Under the pieces are notes generated by a model that searched no databases, was not told the DNA's origin, and saw only the letters and a list, made by a program, of their open reading frames with translations. A program made the translations under genes and the position numbers. A stretch of DNA of 64,000 nt from Myxococcales bacterium (GTDB taxonomy: Bacteria; Myxococcota_A; Polyangia; Polyangiales; Ga0077539). The stretch lies in contig JAAFIF010000049.1 of the NCBI GenBank assembly GCA_013298625.1, positions 1-64,000 on the forward strand, written 5' to 3'. Positions within the stretch are counted from its first letter, which is position 1. Each line of letters starts with the position of its first letter. Below, piece after piece: positions 8,402 to 19,096 of this stretch.

Positions 8402-9211
8402 TCATGGCCACGAAATCAAGCGCTCGGTCGTCCGTGAGGCGTCGAGGCGAAACGGCCCCATCGCGAGCGTCCGGGTGAACAGCAGGCGCTCGACGATCGC
8501 CGCCCGCCGCTGCGACGCCGACGCGTACACCCTCAGCAGCGCCACGGATTGCTCGCTCCCGACGGCGGCGCTCGCCGCGACGCTCTCGCGATCGCCCGAC
8601 GAGCTGAGGATCCACCGGCAATCCGCCCCGCAGCCGCGCAGCGCGCGGCCGTGATCGAAGCCCGCTGCGATCTCGAGCACCGGCGCTCGATCGGCCGGCG
8701 CGTACTCCTCGCGAAGCGCCGCGGTGCGCGCGTGTGCGTCCTCGTGCGTCGCTCGCTCGGTGTCCTGCGCGTACGCGTGCACTTCGAAGCCTCCGTGCGG
8801 AGCGCGCAGCCACAGCGGCGCGCTCGGGTGCCGTGCGCCGAAGCGCGCGTCGAGCGCGGCCGTCGTGTCGCGCGCGCCCGCGACCAGAATGCGCGCGTGC
8901 GCCGCGCCGTGCGCGAGCGAGCGGGCCAGCGCCTGCGCGTGGGAGAAAGAGCCCGCGTCGCCGTGCGCGGTGCGCGAGCCCGTCTCGATGAGCCAGGTGA
9001 CCAGCTTGCGACCGACGGCGTCGCGGAGGGTCACGGCCTCGAGCCACTCGCGCAACGCGAGCGCCGCGGTGGCGTCGTGGCGCGCGACGGACTCGATCGA
9101 CGACCGCCCGCCGGCGTACGCAGCGGCGCGGGCGAGGGCGAGGGCGTCGGGGGTGGCGACGTTCCACGGGCCGATGTGGGCGATTTGGAGAAAGGGGCGG
9201 GCGTCGCGCAA
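8402..9211 (-). CDS. Unknown protein paired with sigma-like factor
   Basis: 269 residues starting MRDARPFLQIAHIGPWNV. Ala/Arg-rich and mostly helical, with no signal peptide and no recognised domain. There are three Cys-containing spots (CGADC near residue 200). It begins 4 bases after the stop of the sigma-70-like gene, so the two are very probably co-transcribed and may be functionally coupled, for example as an anti-sigma or target protein. That role is inferred from position only. Confidence 0.6.
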   Translation of the reverse strand: MRDARPFLQIAHIGPWNVATPDALALARAAAYAGGRSSIESVARHDATAALALREWLEAVTLRDAVGRKLVTWLIETGSRTAHGDAGSFSHAQALARSLAHGAAHARILVAGARDTTAALDARFGARHPSAPLWLRAPHGGFEVHAYAQDTERATHEDAHARTAALREEYAPADRAPVLEIAAGFDHGRALRGCGADCRWILSSSGDRESVAASAAVGSEQSVALLRVYASASQRRAAIVERLLFTRTLAMGPFRLDASRTTERLISWP

Positions 9212-9215
9212 TCGA

Positions 9216-9812
9216 TCACTCCGTCTCGAGCAGTTCGATCAGGGGGCTGTCGCCGAGCCTGGCGCGAACGATCGTGATGAGCCTCGAGCGAGCACGACTC
9301 AAGCGCTGTCGATCCTTGTCGGGCATGCGCCCCTCGACCCGCTCGCCGTCGCGCTCGGCCGCGAGCAAGAGCGCCTCGCGGTCGTTGGCGCTGAGCTCGT
9401 TCATCGCTTCGGCCGTGTGCCTGAGCAGCTCGGCGGTCTGCATCGCCCGGTCCGTCGCCTGCTCGCGCGAGACGATCGCCTCGGGCTCGTGCTCGATCGG
9501 CTCGTCCGCCCGTCCGCGAACCCGCGCGCGAAAAAGATCCGCCACGCGCCTGCGCAGAATCGTGCGCGCGAGCCGCGCGAGGTGCGCTCGGTCCTCGGGA
9601 TCGCTGGGCTCTTCGGGCAGCGCCCACGAGCTCGGGATGCCCTCGCCGCCGTCCCCGATGCGGTCTGCCAGGTCCGCGAGCGCCTCTTGCACGATGTCTT
9701 CGTGCCGCGTCCTCAGCGCCGGAATGCGTCGTCGCAGATCCGAGAGCATCATCGCCCGAAGCTCGACCATCGCTCGCCGCCAATACGGCGCGTCGTCTTC
9801 TCGTGGTGCCAT
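9216..9812 (-). CDS. Sigma-70-family (ECF-like) factor
   Basis: 198 residues. A region-2-like segment (about 25-95) has RHEDIVQEALADL followed by ARTILRRRVADLFRARVRG. A Glu-rich linker follows, then a region-4-like helix pair (about 125-190) with ELSANDREALLLAA and DKDRQRLSRARSRL. This matches the layout of small sigma factors, although region 4 is divergent. The neighbourhood of a Ser/Thr kinase 78 bases upstream and an orphan protein 4 bases downstream suggests a phosphorylation-controlled sigma module. I rate the family assignment as likely but not certain. Confidence 0.7.
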   Translation of the reverse strand: MAPREDDAPYWRRAMVELRAMMLSDLRRRIPALRTRHEDIVQEALADLADRIGDGGEGIPSSWALPEEPSDPEDRAHLARLARTILRRRVADLFRARVRGRADEPIEHEPEAIVSREQATDRAMQTAELLRHTAEAMNELSANDREALLLAAERDGERVEGRMPDKDRQRLSRARSRLITIVRARLGDSPLIELLETE

Positions 9813-9890
9813 CGTCTTCGTCGCCGAGCCCTCCGCCCGGATGCTCTCAAATCGTCCGCCCCAGCGCGAGCGGCAATCACCGCGGCGCTT

Positions 9891-11573
9891 CTACCTGCAA
9901 CACCACGTGGCGTAGAGCGCCGCCGCGTCCGCCCGCAGCCCAGCCTCCGAGCAGCGAGCGTCTCGCGCGCGGGTCGAGAGAACGCTGCGCAAATTGCCGA
10001 GCGAGCGCAGCACTTCGGCCTCGAGCATGTCGCGGTCGCGCTGCAGGTTTTGCTCTTGATTGCTCACGCTCTCGCTGGCCCGCTGCTGCAGCGCTGGGTC
10101 GCTGATGCGCGCGAGCATCGATCGCTCTGCGGCCAGCCTCCGCGCGCGCTCGTCGAGCCGCAGCTCGTTGCGCCGCTCGAGGTACCAATCGGGGATCACT
10201 TGCCACGGATGCGTGGCTCCGCGCGCGGTGCAGAGCGCGTGCGCCTGCGCGAAGTGTCGAACGGTAAAGCCCTGCAGCGTGGGCGCGGCGCCCGGCGTGT
10301 TGGGCGCGAGGGCGACCCGCACGTTGCCGACCGAGGGCTGTCGCACGGCGCGCGCGGCGTCCTCCGCTGGCGCGGCGTCGATGCGCGGTCGCACAACGGG
10401 GCTGGGGCTCGCGCTCGCGTCGGTCAGCTCGGTCCGCGAAGAGGGCGGCGCGGCGTCGCGGAGCGTTGTGTCCGCGCGGAGACCTGTGTCCTCGGGTCGC
10501 GCGTCGGTCAGCGAAATTGCAGTCGATCCGTCGCTGATTCCCAACGTCATGCGCAGCGGCGGGAGCTCGACGCTCGGCTGCGGCGGAGCGAAGTACGGCC
10601 GCGCGAACCACGCGACGCTCGCGGCGGCGAGGGCCGTCGCGGCGACGGTGGCGGCGAGCTTCGCGCGCGACGTCGGCAGGGCGCGCGGCATGCGCGGGTC
10701 GGTCATGATGCGCTCGAACGCGTCGAACGCTTCTTCTGCGTCGCTGTAGCGCTCGTCGATCTTGCGCGAGACGCAGCGGGCGAACCACGGGTCGAAGCCG
10801 GGCGGGATCGCTCCTTCGCACGAGAGCTCGACCGCGCGCTGGCTCGCTGGCACGAGCGGCTCGACCATCTTCTCGAAGAGCACCGCGTCGGCGGGGAAGG
10901 TCTTCTTCCAATACGGCCGTCCCGTGAGCACCCAAAACAAGAGCAGCCCGAGCGACCACACGTCGGTCGCGGGTTTGATGCGCTCGCGTCGCACTTGTTC
11001 GGGCGCCATCCACAGGGGCGAGCCGATGACGGACGTGACCGTGGCGCTGGTCTCGAACTCTTCGAGCGCCGTCGCGATCCCGAAGTCCAAGAGCTTGACG
11101 AGCTCGCCTCCCTCGGCGCGCGCGCTCTTCGCGATGAAGATGTTCTCGGGCTTGAGGTCCCTGTGGACCACGCCTGCGTCGTGCGCGGTCGCGAGCGCGT
11201 GGCAGAGCTGCCGCGCGAGCTCGACGGTCTCGATCCTGCCGTAGGGGCCCGCGCGCTCGACGCGCTTCTTGAGGGTCTCGCCTTCGAGCAGCTCCATGGC
11301 GATCCAGGGAGCGCCTTCGTCCGGGTCGATCCCCGCGGCGATGACCTTGGTGATGTGCTCGCTGCGGATCTTCGAGACGACCTGCGCTTCGAGCTCGAAG
11401 CGCTCGCGGGCTCGCGGGTCCTCCCAGAGCCCTGCACGCAGGACCTTCAACGCGCGCAGCTGGCCGGTCGAGCACTGCTCGACGCGGTAGACGGTGCCCA
11501 TCCCGCCCTCGGCGATTCGACCGAGGACGCGCCACTCTCCCCCGAAGACCGAGCCGACACTCAGAGAGGCCAT
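9891..11573 (-). CDS. Membrane-anchored Ser/Thr protein kinase
   Basis: 560 residues. The kinase domain spans about 12-275, with the Gly loop IAEGGMGTVY, catalytic Lys in RALKVLRAG, HRDLKPENIF, DFG in KLLDFGIA, and SPLWMAPEQ. A Thr/Ser-containing activation loop follows DFG. One transmembrane segment (near 300, KLAATVAATALAAASVAWFA) separates it from an outer domain of about 230 residues. That domain has a Pro/Ser-rich spacer and a Cys-containing, coiled-coil-like Arg/Glu/Leu region. The layout is PknB-like with an unknown sensor. It probably heads the run that continues with the sigma-like gene. Confidence 0.9.
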   Translation of the reverse strand: MASLSVGSVFGGEWRVLGRIAEGGMGTVYRVEQCSTGQLRALKVLRAGLWEDPRARERFELEAQVVSKIRSEHITKVIAAGIDPDEGAPWIAMELLEGETLKKRVERAGPYGRIETVELARQLCHALATAHDAGVVHRDLKPENIFIAKSARAEGGELVKLLDFGIATALEEFETSATVTSVIGSPLWMAPEQVRRERIKPATDVWSLGLLLFWVLTGRPYWKKTFPADAVLFEKMVEPLVPASQRAVELSCEGAIPPGFDPWFARCVSRKIDERYSDAEEAFDAFERIMTDPRMPRALPTSRAKLAATVAATALAAASVAWFARPYFAPPQPSVELPPLRMTLGISDGSTAISLTDARPEDTGLRADTTLRDAAPPSSRTELTDASASPSPVVRPRIDAAPAEDAARAVRQPSVGNVRVALAPNTPGAAPTLQGFTVRHFAQAHALCTARGATHPWQVIPDWYLERRNELRLDERARRLAAERSMLARISDPALQQRASESVSNQEQNLQRDRDMLEAEVLRSLGNLRSVLSTRARDARCSEAGLRADAAALYATWCCR

Positions 11574-11631
11574 CGCCGCGAAGACCGAGGTGGTTGTAGC
11601 ACCGAAGCGCGCCGGACGCGGTGATTTGCGC

Positions 11632-13917
<2,286 letters not shown>

Positions 13918-13939
13918 GTCGACGGGACTACCACAACCG

Positions 13940-15133
13940 CTACGCCGACAGGCGCGCGCGCTCGCCCCACGGGCACGCAAAGTTGGCGTCGCTCGTGAGC
14001 ACCCAGAGCGTAGGCACGCCCGGTGGGCGCGCGTCGAAGGGCCCCTCTCCGTCGGTGAAGTACACGACCGCGTCGACGCCTTCGCGCGCGAGCAGCGCCG
14101 GAGAAAACGCAGGGCGAAGGTCGGTGCCCCCGCGGCCCATGACCGCGGTGATCGCCTTGTCCAACGGGTACACGCGGGTCACTTCGGTGTCGCACTCGGC
14201 CACGATCACGCGCGCGTACGGCGCGAGCCGGACGAGCTCCGCTGCGATGCGCGAGAGCGCTGGTGCGTCCATGCTCGCGCTGGTGTCGATCACCGCGAGC
14301 ACGCTCGGCCGCGAGGCGCCCCCCGTGCGATACGCGCGGCCCGGAATCTCTCCGACCCGATCTCCGAACCGCCGGTTGGGCCTCGACCACGTTCGCACCG
14401 GTGACCGTAGTCGTTGCACGAGCCCCTGCAGCGCCGCGCGCCAGTCGATCGACTGCTCTGCGTCTGCGCGCACCGCCGATGGGCCCAGCGCTTCGAGCAA
14501 TCGACCTGGAGAAATCCCGGCGATCCGCGCGTCCGGCGCGAGCCCCTCTCGCTTCGCCTCGTCGAGCGATCGCTCGACCAGCTCTCGTGTGCGCGCGAGC
14601 GATCCGGCGCCCGCGCCTTCGCCTTCGCGCCACGGACCGTGGTCGTCGACGTCCTCCGCTCCGCCGTCGCGCAGCGCTTTGGCCAGGGCCCCTTTGCGAT
14701 GGATCGGCAAGAGGGCCTCGTAGCGCTCGAGCGTGCTCTGCGACGCTCTCACGCCGAAGCGCGCGAAGTTCTCCCACACGATGGGGTTGGGCAACGGCTC
14801 GGTGATCCCGTCGTTGGCGGACATCTCGAGGCACGTCTCCATCACCTCGGCGTGCTCGATCCCGTCGCGAAACTTTCGGTGCGACAGGTGGCCGAGCGCG
14901 ATGTGATGGATCTCGTGCAACAGGATCCCCGCGGCGAACTGCGGCGCGCGCGCGAGCTGCTCGAAGTGGACGTGAAGAAAGTACCGGCCGCGCTCGAGCG
15001 AGACGGCCATCCACTGCACGGACGGGTCGCGCACCACGTCGATGCGCGCCAGCACCGCCGCATGAAACGGGTAGCGCGCGAGCCAGTCGCGCCCCGCCAC
15101 CAGCGCGTGCAAGGCTTCGCGTGCGGTCTGCAT
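13940..15133 (-). CDS. DUF2201-type HEIHH metallopeptidase-like / VWA protein
   Basis: 397 residues. The N-terminal domain carries a zincin-like HExxH (ILLHEIHHIALGHL, about residue 72). The C-terminal von Willebrand A domain has the metal-site residues: VIDTSASM, GRGGTDLRP and VYFTDGEG. A charged linker lies between the two domains. Such proteins usually work with a MoxR-type AAA ATPase, acting as its VWA partner in folding or metal insertion. A matching ATPase gene lies at 17096-18388 on the same strand, separated by two rightward genes. The gene sits directly upstream of maeB (22 bases). Confidence 0.85.
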   Translation of the reverse strand: MQTAREALHALVAGRDWLARYPFHAAVLARIDVVRDPSVQWMAVSLERGRYFLHVHFEQLARAPQFAAGILLHEIHHIALGHLSHRKFRDGIEHAEVMETCLEMSANDGITEPLPNPIVWENFARFGVRASQSTLERYEALLPIHRKGALAKALRDGGAEDVDDHGPWREGEGAGAGSLARTRELVERSLDEAKREGLAPDARIAGISPGRLLEALGPSAVRADAEQSIDWRAALQGLVQRLRSPVRTWSRPNRRFGDRVGEIPGRAYRTGGASRPSVLAVIDTSASMDAPALSRIAAELVRLAPYARVIVAECDTEVTRVYPLDKAITAVMGRGGTDLRPAFSPALLAREGVDAVVYFTDGEGPFDARPPGVPTLWVLTSDANFACPWGERARLSA

Positions 15134-15234
15134 GCGGGACGTTGTAGCTCTCGCGTCGAAGCTTTGCGCGGACCGAGAACGGCCAGCGGATTCTTTGCTT
15201 TGGTTGCCATACCCAGCGCTGATAAATTCAAGCG

Positions 15235-16356
15235 ATGAAGGACCGGTCTTCGCGGTGGCTGGGCGTGGTGGTGGCGCTGCTCGGCGGGTGCGCTTCGCCG
15301 ATGGTGAGCAACGAGGACGGCGCCTCGGGCAGCGACGCGAGCGCCGACGTGGGCGCGGGCGAGGGCGGCGCGAGCGGCGAAGTGCAGCTGCGACCGCACG
15401 CGGTCAACATCGTCGACCCCGAGGCCGCGGCGGAGGTCGCGCAGTACGTCCGCGGTGATTCTCGGGAGCTGTACCGCGCGGCGGCGTCGTTTTACGCGCG
15501 GTTTCGCGACGAGTACGACTTCGTCTACATCTTCACGGACGGGCCGATCGAGAGCGGCGGCGTGTCGGCGAGGTTTACGCTCGCGCGGCGGCCGGCGATC
15601 GAGGGGACGGGCATCACGCGGGCGTCGACCAACGCGATGTATCCGCCCGAGGCGACGAAGCTGCGCGGCGTGATCGGCGTGAACTTCAACGCCGTCGGCA
15701 ACGGCCCGACGTTGCACGAGACGCTGCACTACTGGTCGATGTTTCTCTCGCCGACGTTCGGCTTCGGGCGCGATCGGGACCAGTCGTTTGGCGCGCACTG
15801 GGGCGTGGCGAGCGTCGATGGGCAGCACGGCGGGTTCGACCTCTCGACGGCGCAGTGCAACAACCCCGCGGGCGCTGCGTTGCCCAACTGCATGCCGGAC
15901 CCCGATGGGATCACGCGCGTGACGATCGGCTCGTTTGGGCCCAACGCCAACGGCGGCGACTCGCGGCCGTTTGCTCCGATCGAGTTGTATCTCATGGGGT
16001 TGCTTCCGAGAGCCGAAGCCGGGGGGCCCTTCGTGGTGCTCGACGGCGCGCACTTCGTCAGCGCCGATCCCATGACCCGCAGGCTCACCTTCGAGATCAC
16101 CGGAACGCACACGGTCTCGCTCGACGACATCGTCGGCGTGCACGGCGCGCGGCCCCCAGCGGGGCCCGAAGACCGCGCGTTTCGCGGGGCGTTCGTGGTG
16201 TTCTCGGCGGCGCCCGTGAGCGCGCAGCGGATGGACTCGCTCGAGCGGTGGGCGTCGATCTTCGGCAACGACACGATGAGCGCGCAGCTCTACTCGTTCG
16301 AGCGGGCGACGGGCGGACGCGCCACCCTGTCGACGCGGCTCGGCGCGATGCGCTGA
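15235..16356 (+). CDS. Secreted lipoprotein with HETLH zincin-like motif
   Basis: 373 residues. A short signal peptide ends in the lipobox LLGGC (Cys17). An Asp/Gly/Ser-rich linker follows, then a domain of about 310 residues. The sequence PTLHETLHYWSMF contains an HExxH and may place a metal-dependent peptidase-like site near residue 165. NCMPDPDGITR and ELYLMGLLP occur further on. The overall pattern resembles secreted myxobacterial proteins of unknown substrate. Whether HETLH is catalytic needs the third ligand, which I could not identify. It is divergent from the DUF2201/VWA gene. Confidence 0.75.
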   Translation: MKDRSSRWLGVVVALLGGCASPMVSNEDGASGSDASADVGAGEGGASGEVQLRPHAVNIVDPEAAAEVAQYVRGDSRELYRAAASFYARFRDEYDFVYIFTDGPIESGGVSARFTLARRPAIEGTGITRASTNAMYPPEATKLRGVIGVNFNAVGNGPTLHETLHYWSMFLSPTFGFGRDRDQSFGAHWGVASVDGQHGGFDLSTAQCNNPAGAALPNCMPDPDGITRVTIGSFGPNANGGDSRPFAPIELYLMGLLPRAEAGGPFVVLDGAHFVSADPMTRRLTFEITGTHTVSLDDIVGVHGARPPAGPEDRAFRGAFVVFSAAPVSAQRMDSLERWASIFGNDTMSAQLYSFERATGGRATLSTRLGAMR

Positions 16357-16419
16357 CCGCGCACCCGCTGCGTTTTTCTGCGCAGACGTGCAAACGCTGC
16401 GCGGCGACCATGGTAGCCA

Positions 16420-17091
16420 TTGCCTTCGATCAGCGACGAGTCTCGAAGGTCCCCTGCGCGCGGCGTCTCGCTGGTCTCTGCGACGAACGCCCGGCGCAAG
16501 CCTCGCGGCTACGAGGGCCACCGCCACGAGACGGTCGGGTCGGACATCCTCGCGGTCCGCGACGCGCTCGCAGACTTGTCCCGCGCGAGCACGCCCGAGC
16601 AGATTCGCGCGACGTGCCGCAACGTGCTCGGCCCGGAGTCGACCGAGCGCGTCGAGCGCGTCGAGCCCGATCGCTGGTACCCGATCGAGTGGCTGCTCGC
16701 GATGATGGAGAGCATCGACGCCAAGGTGGGCCACAACGGGCTTCGACGGATGGGGCGATTGCTCTTTCAGCGGTCGCACGCCGCGCGCTTCGGCGAAGTG
16801 GCGAAGGTGGCGCGCGACGTCGTGTACGGGATCGACGGGATGTACAACCACGCCAACCGCGGGACGAACATCGGCGGGTGGAAGGTGCGCTCGTTTGGCT
16901 CGTCGCTGGCCGAGCTCGAGAAGACCACGCCCCACCACTGCGCGATGGAAGAGGGGATCCTCTCGGAGGCGTGCGCGACGCTCGGCGTTCCAGTGATGGT
17001 CTCGCAGCGCGAGTGCTTTCGAAGCGGCGCCGACTGCTGCGTGTACGTCCTGATGCCGACCTCGCTCGACGGCACGAAGTGGGGTTCGTGA
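16420..17091 (+). CDS. V4R/DUF2378-like small-molecule-binding protein
   Basis: 223 residues from a TTG start; an in-frame TAG two codons earlier blocks extension and no clear ribosome binding site is visible. Residues about 1-35 look poorly conserved, so the true start may be further in. The core has LRRMGRLLFQRS, a conserved helix, and ends with QRECFRSGADCCVYVL. This is the C-terminal signature style of V4R (4-vinyl reductase) domains and Myxococcales TIGR02265/DUF2378 proteins. Such proteins bind hydrophobic ligands or act in signalling. The assignment is by pattern resemblance. It converges with the ATPase gene, 4 bases apart. Confidence 0.55.
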   Translation: MPSISDESRRSPARGVSLVSATNARRKPRGYEGHRHETVGSDILAVRDALADLSRASTPEQIRATCRNVLGPESTERVERVEPDRWYPIEWLLAMMESIDAKVGHNGLRRMGRLLFQRSHAARFGEVAKVARDVVYGIDGMYNHANRGTNIGGWKVRSFGSSLAELEKTTPHHCAMEEGILSEACATLGVPVMVSQRECFRSGADCCVYVLMPTSLDGTKWGS

Positions 17092-17095
17092 CCCG

Positions 17096-18388
17096 CTACC
17101 GCCCCGGGCGGATCGGCGTGATCTGCAACTCGAGCATCACGTTGACGAGGGGCATCGCGTAGCGCTCTCCGAGCGCGGCGAGCACGCGGCCGAGGTTGGC
17201 GCGGATCGCGTTGCTCTGGCGCAGCTCGCTGACGCGCCCGTGCTGCTTCAAGTGCGCGCACAGCGCGTTGGCGACGATGGCGGCCCGATAGCGCTGCGTC
17301 GGGGACTGCGCCCACTGCGCGAGCTTCTTGTCCGCCTGCGTGCTCTGCGCGTTGGCCAGGATGTCCCCCGCGCGCAGCTCGATCAGCGACTGCGCGACGG
17401 GGTTGGCCGCGATCGCCTCTTGCAGCGATTCGCGCGCGTCGCCCGCGAGGTCCGCGAGCAGCGCGTCGAAGCTGTCGAGCCTGAGCGTCCCTTGCTCGTG
17501 CATCGCGGCGATCTCGGGGCTGCGCAGCACCGAGCGGACGCGAGAGACGAGCTCGTCCATTGCGTCGGTGCGGCCCTGCGTCTTGAGCTCTCGAACGCTC
17601 TTCTGCGCGCGCTGCACGTAGTCGCCGAGGAGGTCGCGCAGGTCGATCCCGAGCTCGCTCGCGGTGCCTTCGCTCGCCGCGGCGAGCACTTCGGCCCACG
17701 CGGGCGGCAGGTAGCCGCAGAGCGCGTCGCGCACGAAATCGCTGTCCGAACGCTCTTTCGTGGTCATCGCGGCCAGGATCTGCCCCGCGTACGTCCAGCT
17801 TCGGGGCGAGACCTCATCGAGCGCGCGCGAGTGCTCTCGAACGACCGTGCGCACCGCTGGATGAACGCCGTGCGACTCCGCCCACGCGAGCCACGGACCG
17901 CGGTCGGCGCGGGCGCGGATCTTCATGAAGCGCGCCTCGAGCGCGCGGTCGAGCGGCGTGACGTGGTACTCGCCCGTGGGGGGATTGGTGACCGCGAAGC
18001 AGACCCAGCCCTCGGGCAGCTGGTACTCGTGAAGCCTGCCGGCGGTGAGCAGCTGCAGGGCGGGCTGCTGCACGTAGCGCTCGGCGCGGTTGAGCTCTTC
18101 GAGCAGGAGAATTCCTGCTCCGTCGGTGGGTAGGGTCGCGGGCGTCGCGTACGACGTGCGCCCGTCGCGCACGACCGGAAGCCCGACGAGGTCCGGCGGC
18201 TCGAGCAGCGAGAGGTCGAGCGTGATGATCGAGACCCCGAGCGCGCGGGCAACATCGTGCACGAGCTCGGACTTGCCGATGCCCGTGGCGCCTTCGACCA
18301 GCGCGGGCCTGCGCGCTCGATACGCGAGCTCGAGCAGCGACGCGAGCCTCGGGCCGATCGCGACTTCGTGCGAGGTGGTGGCGTTCAC
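17096..18388 (-). CDS. MoxR-type AAA ATPase
   Basis: 430 residues. Walker A is EGATGIGKSEL, Walker B ILLLEELNRAE, and the MoxR signature VCFAVTNPPTGEYHVTPLDRAL marks sensor I and the loop after it. The C-terminal 200 residues are helical and Arg/Ala/Glu-rich. MoxR ATPases act with VWA proteins as chaperones that remodel or load metal into client complexes. The VWA partner is probably the protein at 13940-15133. The gene overlaps the upstream lipoprotein stop by 4 bases (ATGA), so the two are translationally coupled. Confidence 0.88.
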   Translation of the reverse strand: MNATTSHEVAIGPRLASLLELAYRARRPALVEGATGIGKSELVHDVARALGVSIITLDLSLLEPPDLVGLPVVRDGRTSYATPATLPTDGAGILLLEELNRAERYVQQPALQLLTAGRLHEYQLPEGWVCFAVTNPPTGEYHVTPLDRALEARFMKIRARADRGPWLAWAESHGVHPAVRTVVREHSRALDEVSPRSWTYAGQILAAMTTKERSDSDFVRDALCGYLPPAWAEVLAAASEGTASELGIDLRDLLGDYVQRAQKSVRELKTQGRTDAMDELVSRVRSVLRSPEIAAMHEQGTLRLDSFDALLADLAGDARESLQEAIAANPVAQSLIELRAGDILANAQSTQADKKLAQWAQSPTQRYRAAIVANALCAHLKQHGRVSELRQSNAIRANLGRVLAALGERYAMPLVNVMLELQITPIRPGR

Positions 18389-19053
18389 GGCAAGCGAGAT
18401 AGCACGTCTCGCGCGATCCTCGTCGCGAGCGCGAGCGACTCTCGCTCGTCCGCCGTCACGTGAGCGAGCACTTCGAACGTGCGATTTGCGCGGCGGACCG
18501 TGAGCAGCCTGCGCGCTGGGTTGAACGCAGCCTGCTCACCCAGCGCTGCGACGGGCTGCTCGCCGCTGTGCGCCATCTCGAAGCCGCGCGCCAGCATCGA
18601 CGGCGTACCCGACCGCGGCGGATACACGCTGAGTCGCAGCTCGGACTCTGCGCTCTCGAGCCCTTCGGCCCCGGACGACGGACGCACGATGGCCGCGAGC
18701 AGGGCGGGGTTTTGCTGGGCGCGATCCGCGTTGCGCGCGGTGATCCGCGCAGCGTCTCGCTTGCGCCAGCGATAGCGGCACGAGTCGAGCCCCGCGAGGT
18801 TGCTGCTCTCGCGCTCGACGCGCGTCCCTTCGTCGACATCACCAAACACCCGCACGGCGATCTCGGGGAGCAACCCGCACGCGTCGCGCCCTGCGCTCTC
18901 TGTCGGCTGCGCGCGCGACGGCTCCATGGCCGGAGGCCGCGGCGCTTCGGTCGGCAACCGAGGGACCTCTCGCGGCGGTGTGGGTGGCTCCGAGGGGCGG
19001 CGCTCGCACGCGGCGAGCGAGACAACGACGAGGGCGACGAGCCGATGGTTCAT
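18385..19053 (-). CDS. Lipoprotein upstream of MoxR ATPase
   Basis: 222 residues with an N-terminal signal MNHRLVALVVVSLAAC that ends in a lipobox Cys at residue 16. A Pro/Glu/Arg-rich spacer follows (about 20-55), then a compact domain containing DACGLLPEIAVRVFGD and LDSCRYRW. The two Cys may pair. No family is recognised. The stop overlaps the start of the ATPase by 4 bases, so the proteins are co-expressed. A role as an envelope client or sensor for the ATPase pair is possible but inferred. The start at 19053 is taken because upstream in-frame sequence looks non-coding. Confidence 0.7.
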   Translation of the reverse strand: MNHRLVALVVVSLAACERRPSEPPTPPREVPRLPTEAPRPPAMEPSRAQPTESAGRDACGLLPEIAVRVFGDVDEGTRVERESSNLAGLDSCRYRWRKRDAARITARNADRAQQNPALLAAIVRPSSGAEGLESAESELRLSVYPPRSGTPSMLARGFEMAHSGEQPVAALGEQAAFNPARRLLTVRRANRTFEVLAHVTADERESLALATRIARDVLSRLP

Positions 19054-19096
19054 GAGAGCGCGGCGCGCACTGTACGCGATCGCGCGCCCGGCGCCC

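Noticed and set aside
8724-11624. Rightward open frame of about 970 codons opposite the kinase and sigma-like genes
   Set aside because: It is an antisense frame lacking motifs; the leftward kinase and sigma-like genes have clear motifs.
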